A stretch of 15,809 nucleotides of DNA from Candidatus Staskawiczbacteria bacterium. GTDB lineage: Bacteria; Patescibacteriota; Minisyncoccia; Minisyncoccales; Staskawiczbacteraceae. The stretch spans positions 1-15,809 of the forward strand of contig JAPLZD010000049.1 in assembly GCA_026395195.1 (NCBI GenBank), read 5' to 3'. A program made the translations under genes and the position numbers. How positions within the stretch are numbered: the stretch's first letter is position 1; the number at the start of each line of letters is the position of its first letter. Of this stretch, positions 1-6,663 are shown one piece after another. The notes below the pieces were generated by a model, which did no database searches, had not been told where the DNA came from, and saw only the letters and a program-made list of their open reading frames with translations.

Positions 1-167
1 CGTACTTTCTTGCTTTCTAGATTCTTCGGGCGGTGCAATAAAAAATATTCAAGCTCATCGGGGTCTTCGTGTTCGTGAGCATTATAAAGCGACTGCTGAT
101 AATCATCGGCATTTTCCCACTTTGGCAATTCTTTTGTTTCTGTTTGTAATTTTTTCTCTGTTTTCAT
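1..167 (-). CDS. Unknown protein, N-terminal part (runs off the left edge)
   Basis: Reading leftwards from an ATG at 167, the frame stays open to the window edge and gives 55 residues (begins MKTEKKLQTETKELPKW). The start lies 2 nt after the gyrB stop (TAA-TT-ATG), so it is probably translationally coupled to gyrB and is the third gene of the pheS-gyrB operon. The visible part is hydrophilic and rich in Lys, Glu and His (an HEHEDPDELE stretch), with no membrane segment or signal peptide. I do not recognise the family and too little is present to assign a function. Coding status rests on the open frame and the tight coupling. Confidence 0.6.
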   Translation of the reverse strand, partial: MKTEKKLQTETKELPKWENADDYQQSLYNAHEHEDPDELEYFLLHRPKNLESKKV

Positions 168-169
168 AA

Positions 170-2332
170 TTAAATGTCCAATGATTTCACCGATTTGGCG
201 TGGGTTTGAATGAATTTTTTTCTTGGTTCGACTTCCTCACCCATTAAAATATCAAATGTTTTATCGGCCTCGTGAGGCTCTTGAACTGCAACCTGCAACA
301 ATGTTCTGTTTTCCGGATTCATTGTTGTTTCCCAAAGCTGCTCGGGGTTCATTTCTCCTAAACCCTTATACCTTTGTATCGACGGGGCAGTTTTGCCCAA
401 TCCTTTCATTATTTTGTCTCTCTGGTTATCTGAATATGCATATTGGGCATTTTTTCCCGATGAAATTTTGTAAAGCGGAGGCTGGGCAATGTAAATGTGG
501 CCGGCTTCAACTATGGGCTTAAAATGCCTATAAAAGAAGGTTAAAAGCAAGGTGCGGATGTGCGCTCCGTCAACGTCGGCATCGGTCATAATCACAATTC
601 TGTGGTATCTTAATTTTTCAATGTCAAAATCTTCGCCAATGCCCGTGCCCATGGCAATAATCAACGCCTTAATTTCTTTTGATGCCAGCATTTTGTCCAA
701 TCTTGCTCTTTCCACATTTAAAATTTTCCCCCTCAAAGGCAAAATTGCCTGAAACCTTCTGTCGCGCGCCATTTTTGACGAGCCTCCGGCCGAATCTCCC
801 TCAACAATATATATTTCCGATTCTTCCGGTTTTCTTGATAAGCAATCAGCCAATTTTCCGGGCAACGCCAAACCCTCTAAAGCGCCTTTTCTCAAAACTG
901 TCTGGCGCGCAGCTTTTGCGGCCAATCTGGCTTTTGTTGCAAGCAGACAATTTTCAACAATTGATCTGGCATCCGACGGATTTCTTTCCAAATAATCAGA
1001 CAAACCTTCCGAGGTGGCTGCCTCCACTGCATTTTTAGCTTCTGGGTTTCCCAGTTTTGCTTTTGTCTGGCCTTCAAATTGCGGAGTCCTTATTTTTATG
1101 GAAACAACAGCGGTCAATCCTTCCCGCACGTCATCGCCTGTAAAGTTCTCGTCTTTTTCTTTTAAAAATCCTTCTCGCCTGGCGTAATCATTCAAGCATC
1201 TTGTCAGAGCAGTTCTGAATCCTGAAACATGCGTTCCGCCGTCAATTGTATAGATATTATTTGCAAAAGATTCTTCGGTGCATTCCATTTCCTGAGTATA
1301 TTGAAAAGCAGTCTCAACTAAAATTCCATCTTTTTCAGAAGAAGATGAAAAAATATTAGGATGCCTTGGGGTATTTCCTGAAACCAAATATTTTATATAA
1401 GAACCAATGCCTCCCTCAAAATAAAATACGTAACTTGATTCTTTGCCTTTTTCCCTTTCATCACGGAACGTAATTCGCACGCCTTTTGTCAAATATGCCT
1501 GCTGGCGCAAATGATTTAAAATTCTTTTTGGATCATACTTTATTTCAGAAAATATTTCCGGGTCTGCCTCAAAGGTCTGCGTGGTTCCTGTGTCTTTTGC
1601 TTCTCCCACCTTTTTGACTGCTGCTTTTGGCTTGCCCCTGAAATATTCTTGCTGGTAAATTCCGCCATCTCTGTGCACTTCTGACATCATATACGTTGAA
1701 AGCGCGCAAACAACTGAAATACCTACTCCGTGCAAACCTCCGGAAACCTTGTAAGCTTCTCCGCCGAATTTTCCTCCGGCGTGCAAAGTTGTCAAAACGG
1801 TTTCTAAAGTTGACTTGCCTGTGTCGGGATGTTTTTCAACCGGAATTCCCCTTCCGTCGTCGGAAACTTTTACTCTATTGCCTGGCAACAAAACAATTTC
1901 TATATTTTTGGCGTATCCGGCCATTGCTTCGTCCAAACAATTGTCCAAAACCTCCCAGACTAAATGATGCAAGCCGTCCAAACCAGTGCCTCCAATATAC
2001 ATTCCCGGCCTCATTCTTACCGGCTCTAATCCTTTTAACACATAAATATCTTTGGCGGTGTACTCCCCTTCTTTTCTGGCTTTGCCTTTTTTAGCGGCAA
2101 TTTGCTCGGCCACGGATTGTTTTATTTCTTCAATTGGCGAAGCTTTTGGCTTTTCTTCTTTGACTGGTTTTTCCTCTTTCACCGGCTTTTCTTTTTTCAC
2201 TTCCGTTTTTCTTTCAGCCTTAACAACAGCAGGCTTTACTGCTTTCGGTTTCTCAACTTTTTTCACCGGAGGTTTCGGCACCGGCTTTTTTTCTGATTTT
2301 TCTTCGCCAACTTCTTTTATACCTAGCTTCAT
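170..2332 (-). CDS. gyrB: DNA gyrase subunit B with a Lys/Pro-rich N-terminal extension
   Basis: ATPase and Toprim subunit of gyrase (type IIA topoisomerase), 720 aa; with GyrA it introduces negative supercoils. The conserved protein starts near residue 90. The GHKL ATPase has the N box around E127-E135 (EVLDNCLDE), the DDGRGIP loop at 158-164 and the lid SGGLHGVG at 197-204. Toprim has EGDSAGG at 511-517 and DADVDGAH at 584-591. The C-terminus (QRYKGLGEMNPEQLWETTM, then VEPRKKFI) favours GyrB over ParE. The core of about 630 aa matches the short GyrB type such as that of Bacillus (no large insert as in E. coli). Residues 1-88 are an added low-complexity tail rich in K, P, E, V and A, with a tandem VKEEKP repeat at 51-62. 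No SD is seen. It is the second gene after pheS with a 22-nt gap, so it probably shares the pheS promoter. Confidence 0.96.
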   Translation of the reverse strand: MKLGIKEVGEEKSEKKPVPKPPVKKVEKPKAVKPAVVKAERKTEVKKEKPVKEEKPVKEEKPKASPIEEIKQSVAEQIAAKKGKARKEGEYTAKDIYVLKGLEPVRMRPGMYIGGTGLDGLHHLVWEVLDNCLDEAMAGYAKNIEIVLLPGNRVKVSDDGRGIPVEKHPDTGKSTLETVLTTLHAGGKFGGEAYKVSGGLHGVGISVVCALSTYMMSEVHRDGGIYQQEYFRGKPKAAVKKVGEAKDTGTTQTFEADPEIFSEIKYDPKRILNHLRQQAYLTKGVRITFRDEREKGKESSYVFYFEGGIGSYIKYLVSGNTPRHPNIFSSSSEKDGILVETAFQYTQEMECTEESFANNIYTIDGGTHVSGFRTALTRCLNDYARREGFLKEKDENFTGDDVREGLTAVVSIKIRTPQFEGQTKAKLGNPEAKNAVEAATSEGLSDYLERNPSDARSIVENCLLATKARLAAKAARQTVLRKGALEGLALPGKLADCLSRKPEESEIYIVEGDSAGGSSKMARDRRFQAILPLRGKILNVERARLDKMLASKEIKALIIAMGTGIGEDFDIEKLRYHRIVIMTDADVDGAHIRTLLLTFFYRHFKPIVEAGHIYIAQPPLYKISSGKNAQYAYSDNQRDKIMKGLGKTAPSIQRYKGLGEMNPEQLWETTMNPENRTLLQVAVQEPHEADKTFDILMGEEVEPRKKFIQTHAKSVKSLDI

Positions 2333-2354
2333 AGTGTTTTATTAAAAATTTAAT

Positions 2355-3500
2355 TTATCTTAAGATTGCGTTTAGGTCGGTTTTTGTTTTTTCACGGATT
2401 TCTTCTTGAATAACATTAATTTCTTCGCTGGTTAAAGTTCTTTCGGGTGAGCGATAAACAATGCGGAATGTGTAGGATTTTTTGTCTTTGCCGAATTTTG
2501 TGTCGTCTTCAAACTCGTCAATAAGTTTTACTTCTTCAATTAAGTTTTCTGCAAAGTCGCGCACAATTTCGTAATAATTATTTAAGTTTATACTTTTATC
2601 AATTATGAAAGAGATGTCGCGCGAAGTTTCAGGATATTTGCTGACTTCTTTATATTTTGAGTTTATGTCTTTAAATTGGCTGGTAATTCTTGGGTCGTTT
2701 GACCACAAAATTCTGATATCCGGAATTCCCATTTTTATCATTGCCAGTCTTTCTATTCCAAACCCAAACGCCCAGCCATTATAAACTTCCGGGTCAATTC
2801 CCAAATTTTTTAGAACTTGTGAGTGCACCAACCCCGACCCAACAACTTCCATCCAGTCGCCATTGGACATAATTTCAATTTGAACCGAGGGGTCGGTAAA
2901 TGGAAAAGAATCAACTAAAAATCTGAATTCAACATCGTCGCCGAAAATAATTTTTGTCATTTCGGTTTCCACTTCTTTTAAATCATCAAGAGTGATAATT
3001 TTTTTATCTTTTTTGCAAATCAGCAAGCCATCAATTTGGTGAAATGCAGGAAAATGCTTTCTGTCTATTTCATCTTTTCTAAAAACAATTCCTGTTGACA
3101 AAGCTTTTACTTCGCCATCTTTTTCTAATTTTTCTAAAACTTCCGGATTCTTTAAGTAATAGGGCCACATCACTGTCATTTGGGTTCGTAAATGATTAGT
3201 GTCGTCCAAAAAGAAAGTATCTGTTTCTTTGCGCGTTGGATGGTCTTTGGGCGAATTAAGTCGGTCAAATTCTTTTTCAACTGTAGTTATTTTGGGGATC
3301 TGCACCAAATCAAAATCAGCAAATCTTGGCAAGCTTACAATGCGGTCAACTAAAATTTTTACAGGAGAGTTTTCCTTTTTTGTTAAATCGGGAAGAGCCA
3401 AAAGCCGCTTGATTCTTTCAGCTTTTATGTCGGTTCTTTTCTCTAATTCTTCAATTAAAACACCCTCATTCGGGTCGTTTATTACGATATTTTTAGGCAT
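2355..3500 (-). CDS. pheS: Single-chain (mitochondrial-type) phenylalanyl-tRNA synthetase
   Basis: Charges tRNA-Phe with phenylalanine. At 381 aa it joins the class II catalytic core of the alpha subunit to a C-terminal FDX-ACB anticodon-binding domain (about 288-381), which in ordinary bacteria sits at the end of the beta subunit PheT. Visible core motifs are HPTRKETDTFFL (87-98), motif 2 FRKDEID..HFPAFHQIDG (140-158), SFPFTDPS (198-205) and motif 3 GWAFGFGIERLAM (242-254) followed by GIPDIR. The FDX-ACB shows KYPETSRDISF (288-298) and YRSPERTLTSEE (349-360). This order, and wording such as HPTRKE, GWAFG-G-ERLAM and KYP..-DISF, closely resembles my recollection of mitochondrial FARS2. No pheT lies in the window. 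The start is an ATG 25 nt beyond the -10 box, without an SD. Confidence 0.93.
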   Translation of the reverse strand: MPKNIVINDPNEGVLIEELEKRTDIKAERIKRLLALPDLTKKENSPVKILVDRIVSLPRFADFDLVQIPKITTVEKEFDRLNSPKDHPTRKETDTFFLDDTNHLRTQMTVMWPYYLKNPEVLEKLEKDGEVKALSTGIVFRKDEIDRKHFPAFHQIDGLLICKKDKKIITLDDLKEVETEMTKIIFGDDVEFRFLVDSFPFTDPSVQIEIMSNGDWMEVVGSGLVHSQVLKNLGIDPEVYNGWAFGFGIERLAMIKMGIPDIRILWSNDPRITSQFKDINSKYKEVSKYPETSRDISFIIDKSINLNNYYEIVRDFAENLIEEVKLIDEFEDDTKFGKDKKSYTFRIVYRSPERTLTSEEINVIQEEIREKTKTDLNAILR

Positions 3501-3524
3501 ACTTTGTATGGTATATATTCTTCT

Positions 3525-3553
3525 ATTTTACACTATTTTAAAGGCAAAAGCAA
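3525..3553 (-). promoter_or_regulatory. Sigma70-like promoter of pheS-gyrB
   Basis: On the minus strand TTGCTT (3553-3548), a 17-nt spacer, then TAAAAT (3530-3525). The predicted transcript starts near 3518 and gives a leader of about 18 nt before the pheS ATG, with no SD in it. Confidence 0.6.
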
Positions 3554-3581
3554 CACCTAAAATGTGGATAATTTGAGCAAA

Positions 3582-3636
3582 TTTACCTATTGACATTTAA
3601 GGGTAAAAAAGATATTATAAGAGTATCGATTTACCC
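3582..3636 (+). promoter_or_regulatory. Possible operator: three TTTACC(C) half-sites around the island promoter
   Basis: TTTACC at 3582-3587, its inverse GGGTAAA at 3601-3607, and TTTACCC at 3630-3636. The first two flank the -35 box and the last two flank the -10 box and probable start site. Such placement is what a repressor operator would show. In AT-rich DNA six- to seven-base repeats can arise by chance, so this is only suggestive. Confidence 0.3.
3590..3618 (+). promoter_or_regulatory. Strong sigma70-like promoter of the two-gene island
   Basis: TTGACA (3590-3595) is an exact -35 box, followed by a 17-nt spacer and TATTAT (3613-3618), one base from consensus. Transcription would start near 3625, leaving a leader of about 50 nt with an SD-like AAGGGG before the ATG at 3674. 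Confidence 0.75.
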
Positions 3637-3673
3637 GTTAATCCTCGACCTTGAAAACAAAAAGGGGCCAAAA

Positions 3674-4012
3674 ATGGCAAAGGAACGCGAACGTAAGTTC
3701 ATCTGCTACATCGAGGCTAGGGGCGATGTTGCTTATACAAACAGAGTTTTGGCAAGCAATATCGACGAGGAAGACGCCCAACAAAGCGTCCTGTGCAAGG
3801 ACGGCGTGAGGCGCGACATGTGGAGATGCTCGTCCACTAAAGCGTTCTCAATCTGGAGCTCGCGACACAACTGGGAAGAACTGGGCTTTGCAATAAGAAT
3901 TTGGGAACAGGAAGGCAATGGCCAAATAAGGATTGTTAGTGGGAAAAGCCCATTTTTCCCATACGGCCGGCCGGGAAAGAAGAAAAGGAGACCTAGCCAT
4001 GCCAAATTCTAA
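3674..4012 (+). CDS. Unknown 112-aa protein, first gene of a higher-G+C island
   Basis: I do not recognise this family. The frame is open upstream to 3590, but the ATG at 3674 is chosen because it follows a G-rich SD-like stretch (GGGG at 3664-3667) and lies downstream of the promoter. The protein is soluble with no signal peptide. It has an aromatic, charged middle (WRCSSTKAFSIWSSRHNWEELGFAIRIWEQE) and a basic C-terminus (KKKRR) that may bind nucleic acid. Two Cys are near the middle. It overlaps the next gene by 14 nt, so the two are co-translated. G+C is near 50%, clearly above the flanking genes, and codons such as CGC and AGG are frequent, which suggests transfer. The overlapping pair recalls toxin-antitoxin layouts, but no known TA family is visible. 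Confidence 0.7.
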   Translation: MAKERERKFICYIEARGDVAYTNRVLASNIDEEDAQQSVLCKDGVRRDMWRCSSTKAFSIWSSRHNWEELGFAIRIWEQEGNGQIRIVSGKSPFFPYGRPGKKKRRPSHAKF

Positions 4013-4253
4013 AAAGGAATGTGGCTGGTGGCGCCAAGGCCAGTACGAGGTCGGTGCCGGCGACCGCGTGGTACGGCGCGATGATCCTAACGAGACTGTG
4101 TGGCGCGTGCAAAAGATACCAGAAGAGAGAAGGGGGGAAGTACCAGAAGGCCACGCGCCAATCGAACCAGAAGAACGCGACAGGGACGTCAGATTGGTAG
4201 ACCTAATCACCGAAGAGGTCTCCAACTTAGAACGCATCAGGTGCCCGTCCTGA
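3999..4253 (+). CDS. Unknown 84-aa charged protein, second gene of the island
   Basis: The ATG at 3999 has a clear SD (AAGGAG at 3985-3990, 8 nt upstream), one of the very few good SDs in the window, and this fixes the start although the frame is open further upstream. The N-terminal half (YEVGAGDRVVRRDDPNETVWRVQKI) has the alternating pattern of a small beta-barrel (SH3/KOW-like) domain; this is inference from pattern only. The C-terminal half is strongly charged (PEERRGEVPEGH, EPEERDRDVR) and ends in a short probable helix. Two Cys (C8 and C82). The stop is TGA, followed at once by a hairpin terminator. G+C is highest here; the line starting at 4021 is about 70% G+C. No family recognised. 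Confidence 0.7.
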   Translation: MPNSKKECGWWRQGQYEVGAGDRVVRRDDPNETVWRVQKIPEERRGEVPEGHAPIEPEERDRDVRLVDLITEEVSNLERIRCPS

Positions 4254-4256
4254 TAA

Positions 4257-4295
4257 AAGCGGCCTGCCCAAAATGGACAAGCCGCTTATTTTTTT
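4257..4295 (+). terminator. Rho-independent terminator of the island
   Basis: AAGCGGC (4257-4263) pairs with GCCGCTT (4281-4287) around a 17-nt loop and is followed by ATTTTTTT. It begins 4 nt after the stop of the 84-aa gene and also lies just beyond the stop of the convergent EamA gene. Confidence 0.8.
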
Positions 4296-4300
4296 GTTTA

Positions 4301-5206
4301 TTAATACGCAATTAGAATCGCCAGGCCAGCTACAATCAAAATAATTGAAACAATCTTACGAATAATTATCGAACTCGAAATTTCTTCTTTCAAAATTTTC
4401 GGGAAAAATGCCGAAATAAATAAAGTTATCAAAAATAAGAAAATGTATTGAACCCCTCGCAAAGAATTAACAATCGGCAAAACAGCCACCGGGGCTAAAG
4501 ATATGGCAAAGGCCTGCAAAATATTAGCAATCCCGCCCGCAGATTGAGCAAAAACAAAAAGGCCTTTAGTTTTTTTGCCCATTATATTTTGCTTGTTGAA
4601 AATATCCCTGCGGTTTTTTTTAAATAAAAGCAATGGCAGAACAAAAATAAAAACAAGAAACTTCATCCAAAACAGCCCCGCCAAAAATGGAACCGACAGA
4701 TATACCACCTTAGAAAAAATGTAATCAAAAGAAAACATCAAAGCAGCTATTAAGGTCATTTTTATATAACCGAGAGAAGATTTAAATTCTTTTTCCATGG
4801 AAATTAAAATGCTTCCCAAAAGCAGCATCGAAAACGCCAAAACATCAGCTTTTTCAAGTACCTGCGGGCCCCAAAAAAGCCAAGCTAAAATAAATACAAA
4901 AATCGGCTGTACGGCTCCTACGGTTGTCATTACTTTTGACACTTCAAATTTCTCCACCGCAGAAAACATGAAATATAATCCTAAAACAAAAACAATTGCA
5001 TCGGCTATTACCCATCCAAACAAGTTACTGGGCAAAGTAAGCCTTGTAAACGGCAACAACAAAAGCGCAAAAGCATTCATCATACCCACGTAAAAGGTAT
5101 AGGATATTGCTTTTGGCGGACCGGCCAAAACCAGCTTGTCGCCCAAATAAGCCAGGCTGAAAAAGAGATAGGCTAAAATAATAACTAAAAGCCAGGATAA
5201 AATCAT
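4301..5206 (-). CDS. EamA/DMT-family membrane transporter
   Basis: A 301-aa inner-membrane protein with about ten hydrophobic helices (roughly residues 1-22, 34-52, 63-82, 92-112, 120-137, 148-166, 175-195, 215-235, 245-266 and 280-301). It is arranged as two five-helix halves joined by a basic loop (KKNRRDIFNKQNIMGKKTKG, 196-215). This is the size and layout of the drug/metabolite transporter (EamA) superfamily. Helices 3-4 (VFVLGLYFMFSAVEKFEVSKV and VGAVQPIF) and the last pair (LKEEIS followed by a terminal hydrophobic helix) have the typical family pattern. The substrate cannot be told from sequence; relatives move amino acids, nucleotides or sugars. The ATG at 5206 has no SD. It converges on the island terminator. 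Confidence 0.85.
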   Translation of the reverse strand: MILSWLLVIILAYLFFSLAYLGDKLVLAGPPKAISYTFYVGMMNAFALLLLPFTRLTLPSNLFGWVIADAIVFVLGLYFMFSAVEKFEVSKVMTTVGAVQPIFVFILAWLFWGPQVLEKADVLAFSMLLLGSILISMEKEFKSSLGYIKMTLIAALMFSFDYIFSKVVYLSVPFLAGLFWMKFLVFIFVLPLLLFKKNRRDIFNKQNIMGKKTKGLFVFAQSAGGIANILQAFAISLAPVAVLPIVNSLRGVQYIFLFLITLFISAFFPKILKEEISSSIIIRKIVSIILIVAGLAILIAY

Positions 5207-5227
5207 ACCATTGGATATTATTTATAT

Positions 5228-5236
5228 ATAATAGCA
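5228..5236 (-). promoter_or_regulatory. Possible extended -10 promoter for the EamA gene
   Basis: On the minus strand TG-C-TATTAT is an extended -10 box. No good -35 is present at the usual distance (TGTTTT at 5256-5251). The leader would be about 15 nt. The region is very AT-rich, so other -10-like strings exist. Confidence 0.35.
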
Positions 5237-5262
5237 AAAATATTGACGAAAAAACACCCCTG

Positions 5263-5291
5263 TTGCTTTAAGCTAAAAAGTATGCTAATAT
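5263..5291 (+). promoter_or_regulatory. Sigma70-like promoter of the SWIB gene
   Basis: TTGCTT (5263-5268), a 17-nt spacer, then TAATAT (5286-5291), preceded by TG one base away (extended -10). Transcription would start near 5298, giving a leader of about 26 nt without an SD. Confidence 0.6.
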
Positions 5292-5323
5292 ACATATAGA
5301 AATAATATTAAACAAACATCATA

Positions 5324-5581
5324 ATGCCAGGAAAATCAAATTCGGCTTTTATGAAGCCGCTAAAGCTCACAGCTGATTTAGAAGAAGTTGTGGGTTCGGG
5401 ACCTATGCCAAGATCTGAAGTTGTAAAAAAACTTTGGGTGTACATCAAAAAAAATAACTTGCAGGATCCTAAGAATAAAAGAAACATCGTCGCTGACGCC
5501 AAATTGAAAGCAGTTTTCGGCGGAAAGGGCGTGGTAAACATGTTTGAAATGACAAAGCTAGTTTCGAAACATTTGTCATAA
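5324..5581 (+). CDS. SWIB/MDM2-domain protein
   Basis: A stand-alone SWIB domain of 85 aa. It has the family pattern: FMKPLKLTADLEEVVG (9-24), PMPRSEVVKKLWVYIKKNNLQDP (27-49, with the hallmark WxYIKxxNLQDP), NKRNIVADAKLKAVFGG (51-67) and a closing helix VNMFEMTKLVSKHL. SWIB domains are best known from eukaryotic SWI/SNF chromatin complexes and MDM2, and also occur as small proteins in Chlamydiae and other bacteria, where they are thought to act in DNA or chromatin contexts; the role here is unknown. It has its own promoter and a very strong terminator, so it is monocistronic. No SD precedes the ATG. The domain assignment is firm; function is not. Confidence 0.92.
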   Translation: MPGKSNSAFMKPLKLTADLEEVVGSGPMPRSEVVKKLWVYIKKNNLQDPKNKRNIVADAKLKAVFGGKGVVNMFEMTKLVSKHLS

Positions 5582-5597
5582 TCAAAGTTTATACAAA

Positions 5598-5634
5598 ACA
5601 AAAACCCCCTTCGACAAGCTCAGGGGGTTTTTGT
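5598..5634. terminator. Bidirectional terminator between the SWIB gene and the ZIP gene
   Basis: A perfect 13-bp stem ACAAAAACCCCCT (5598-5610) / AGGGGGTTTTTGT (5622-5634) with an 11-nt loop. A-runs on the left and T-runs on the right let it work in both directions for the convergent genes. The core CCCTTCGACAAGCTCAGGG resembles a string I recall as a dispersed repeat in many environmental genomes. Confidence 0.88.
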
Positions 5635-5645
5635 TTATTTTTAAA

Positions 5646-6377
5646 TTAAATAAATCTGGTAATAATAAAAATCAGCAAAGAGCCAAGAATTGTAAGCGCC
5701 ATCATTCCATATGAGCTCTTTTTTGAGTGCGCCTCTGGCAAAATATCGGAAGCTCCTATATATAACAGAAATCCGGCAAAAAATCCAAGATACAAAAATA
5801 AAAAATAAGGCGGGATATTAAAAAACAGGGTTGAAACAGCTCCAAGCACGGGAGCTAAAGAATCCAAAAACAAAAATTCTTTCGCGCGGCGGTCGGTATT
5901 CTTATGCGACAGCATCAAAGTTACAGTATTCATGCCGTCGGTAAAGTCGTGGGAAATCACAGCTATTGCAACGAAAACCCCAACCAAAGCATTTATTTTA
6001 AACCCAAGCCCAATTCCCACGCCGTCTAAAAAGCTATGGCCTACTAAAGCAAGTGCGGCGGCAGCGCCAATGTGCGGATGTTTGTGCTGAGCGCATTCTT
6101 CATTGTGGCAATGGTATATTAAAATGCTTTTTTCCAAAATGTGAAAAACTAAAAATCCGGCAACCAGGGCAACCATTGCATTAATCGAACTGAAGTTATA
6201 TTCTTTTATCTGGTTGATAATTTCCGGCAAAATATCAAAAGCCACCACGCCCAGCAAAACTCCGGCGGCAAAAGCCATAACCTGATGAATTCTGTTTTTA
6301 AATTTTATTGCAAAAAGTCCGCCCAAGAAGGTGGACACAAATGTGGCTATAGAAAATATAATTACCTGCCAATACAT
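5646..6377 (-). CDS. ZIP-family divalent metal transporter
   Basis: A 243-aa inner-membrane protein with about eight helices, of the ZIP (ZupT-like) family that brings Zn2+, Fe2+ or Mn2+ into the cytoplasm. Metal-site motifs are HSFLDG (114-119) in helix 4 and HDFTDG (143-148) in helix 5. In most ZIPs these are HN/HSxxEG and HxxxEG; here both Glu are Asp (D118 and D147). The loop between helices 3 and 4 (YHCHNEECAQHKHPH, 88-102) is rich in His, Cys and acidic residues, as expected for a metal-sensing loop. DILPE occurs twice (48-52 and 211-215), consistent with the internal duplication of the family. It lies 23 nt after the small gene ending at 6401 and probably shares its transcript. No SD before the ATG. 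Confidence 0.88.
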   Translation of the reverse strand: MYWQVIIFSIATFVSTFLGGLFAIKFKNRIHQVMAFAAGVLLGVVAFDILPEIINQIKEYNFSSINAMVALVAGFLVFHILEKSILIYHCHNEECAQHKHPHIGAAAALALVGHSFLDGVGIGLGFKINALVGVFVAIAVISHDFTDGMNTVTLMLSHKNTDRRAKEFLFLDSLAPVLGAVSTLFFNIPPYFLFLYLGFFAGFLLYIGASDILPEAHSKKSSYGMMALTILGSLLIFIITRFI

Positions 6378-6400
6378 TATTCTAATTCACTGCTTTTATT

Positions 6401-6658
6401 TTATGAAAATTTAGTTTCGGGATAGTTTCTAAATCTTGATTCTTCTTTTTTGGCGGATTTTTTTTCCTTCTTTTCATCCGGAGCAAACGCTAAAAGCCAC
6501 GATATAAACGGAATCCTCATTTTTTCTATGGACCAGGAGTTATCTTTCAGCTGGGGTTTTTTTTCTTCCTGAAAACGGGTAAGCAACGCTGTAGTCGCCC
6601 TAAGGTGTGGAGGAGATAACTTATTGTGTTCTATTAAAAATTGCGCTTTTGTTAACAT
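6401..6658 (-). CDS. Unknown 85-aa protein upstream of the ZIP gene
   Basis: I do not recognise this protein. ATG at 6658 is preferred: it lies 5 nt after a good -10 box, which fits a leaderless mRNA, while the in-frame GTG at 6673 falls inside the T-run of the upstream terminator. The N-terminal part (MLTKAQFLIEHNKLSPPHLRATTALLTRFQEE) looks helical. It is followed by a short hydrophobic patch (IPFISWLLAFAP, about 49-60) and a Lys/Glu-rich tail (DEKKEKKSAKKEESR). The hydrophobic patch is short for a membrane helix. The position directly before the ZIP transporter, same strand and close spacing, suggests an operon but says nothing certain about function. Confidence 0.55.
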   Translation of the reverse strand: MLTKAQFLIEHNKLSPPHLRATTALLTRFQEEKKPQLKDNSWSIEKMRIPFISWLLAFAPDEKKEKKSAKKEESRFRNYPETKFS

Positions 6659-6663
6659 GCTTA

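Noticed and set aside
679..1038. Long plus-strand frames inside gyrB (also near 1696-2345)
   Set aside because: Opposite-strand shadows of a clearly conserved gene; their composition follows the gyrB codons.
170..2332. ParE (topoisomerase IV) as the identity of the Toprim/GHKL gene
   Set aside because: The C-terminal LWETTM and VEPRKKFI signatures and the overall core match GyrB better, although a phylogeny would be needed to exclude ParE fully.
3848..4237. Minus-strand open frame of 129 codons across the higher-G+C island
   Set aside because: The plus strand has a promoter, an SD, overlapping genes and a correctly placed terminator; the minus frame has none and is a shadow favoured by high G+C.
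4100..4315. Plus-strand frame of 71 codons overlapping the 84-aa gene and the terminator
   Set aside because: It runs through the terminator hairpin into the EamA gene and has no own signals.
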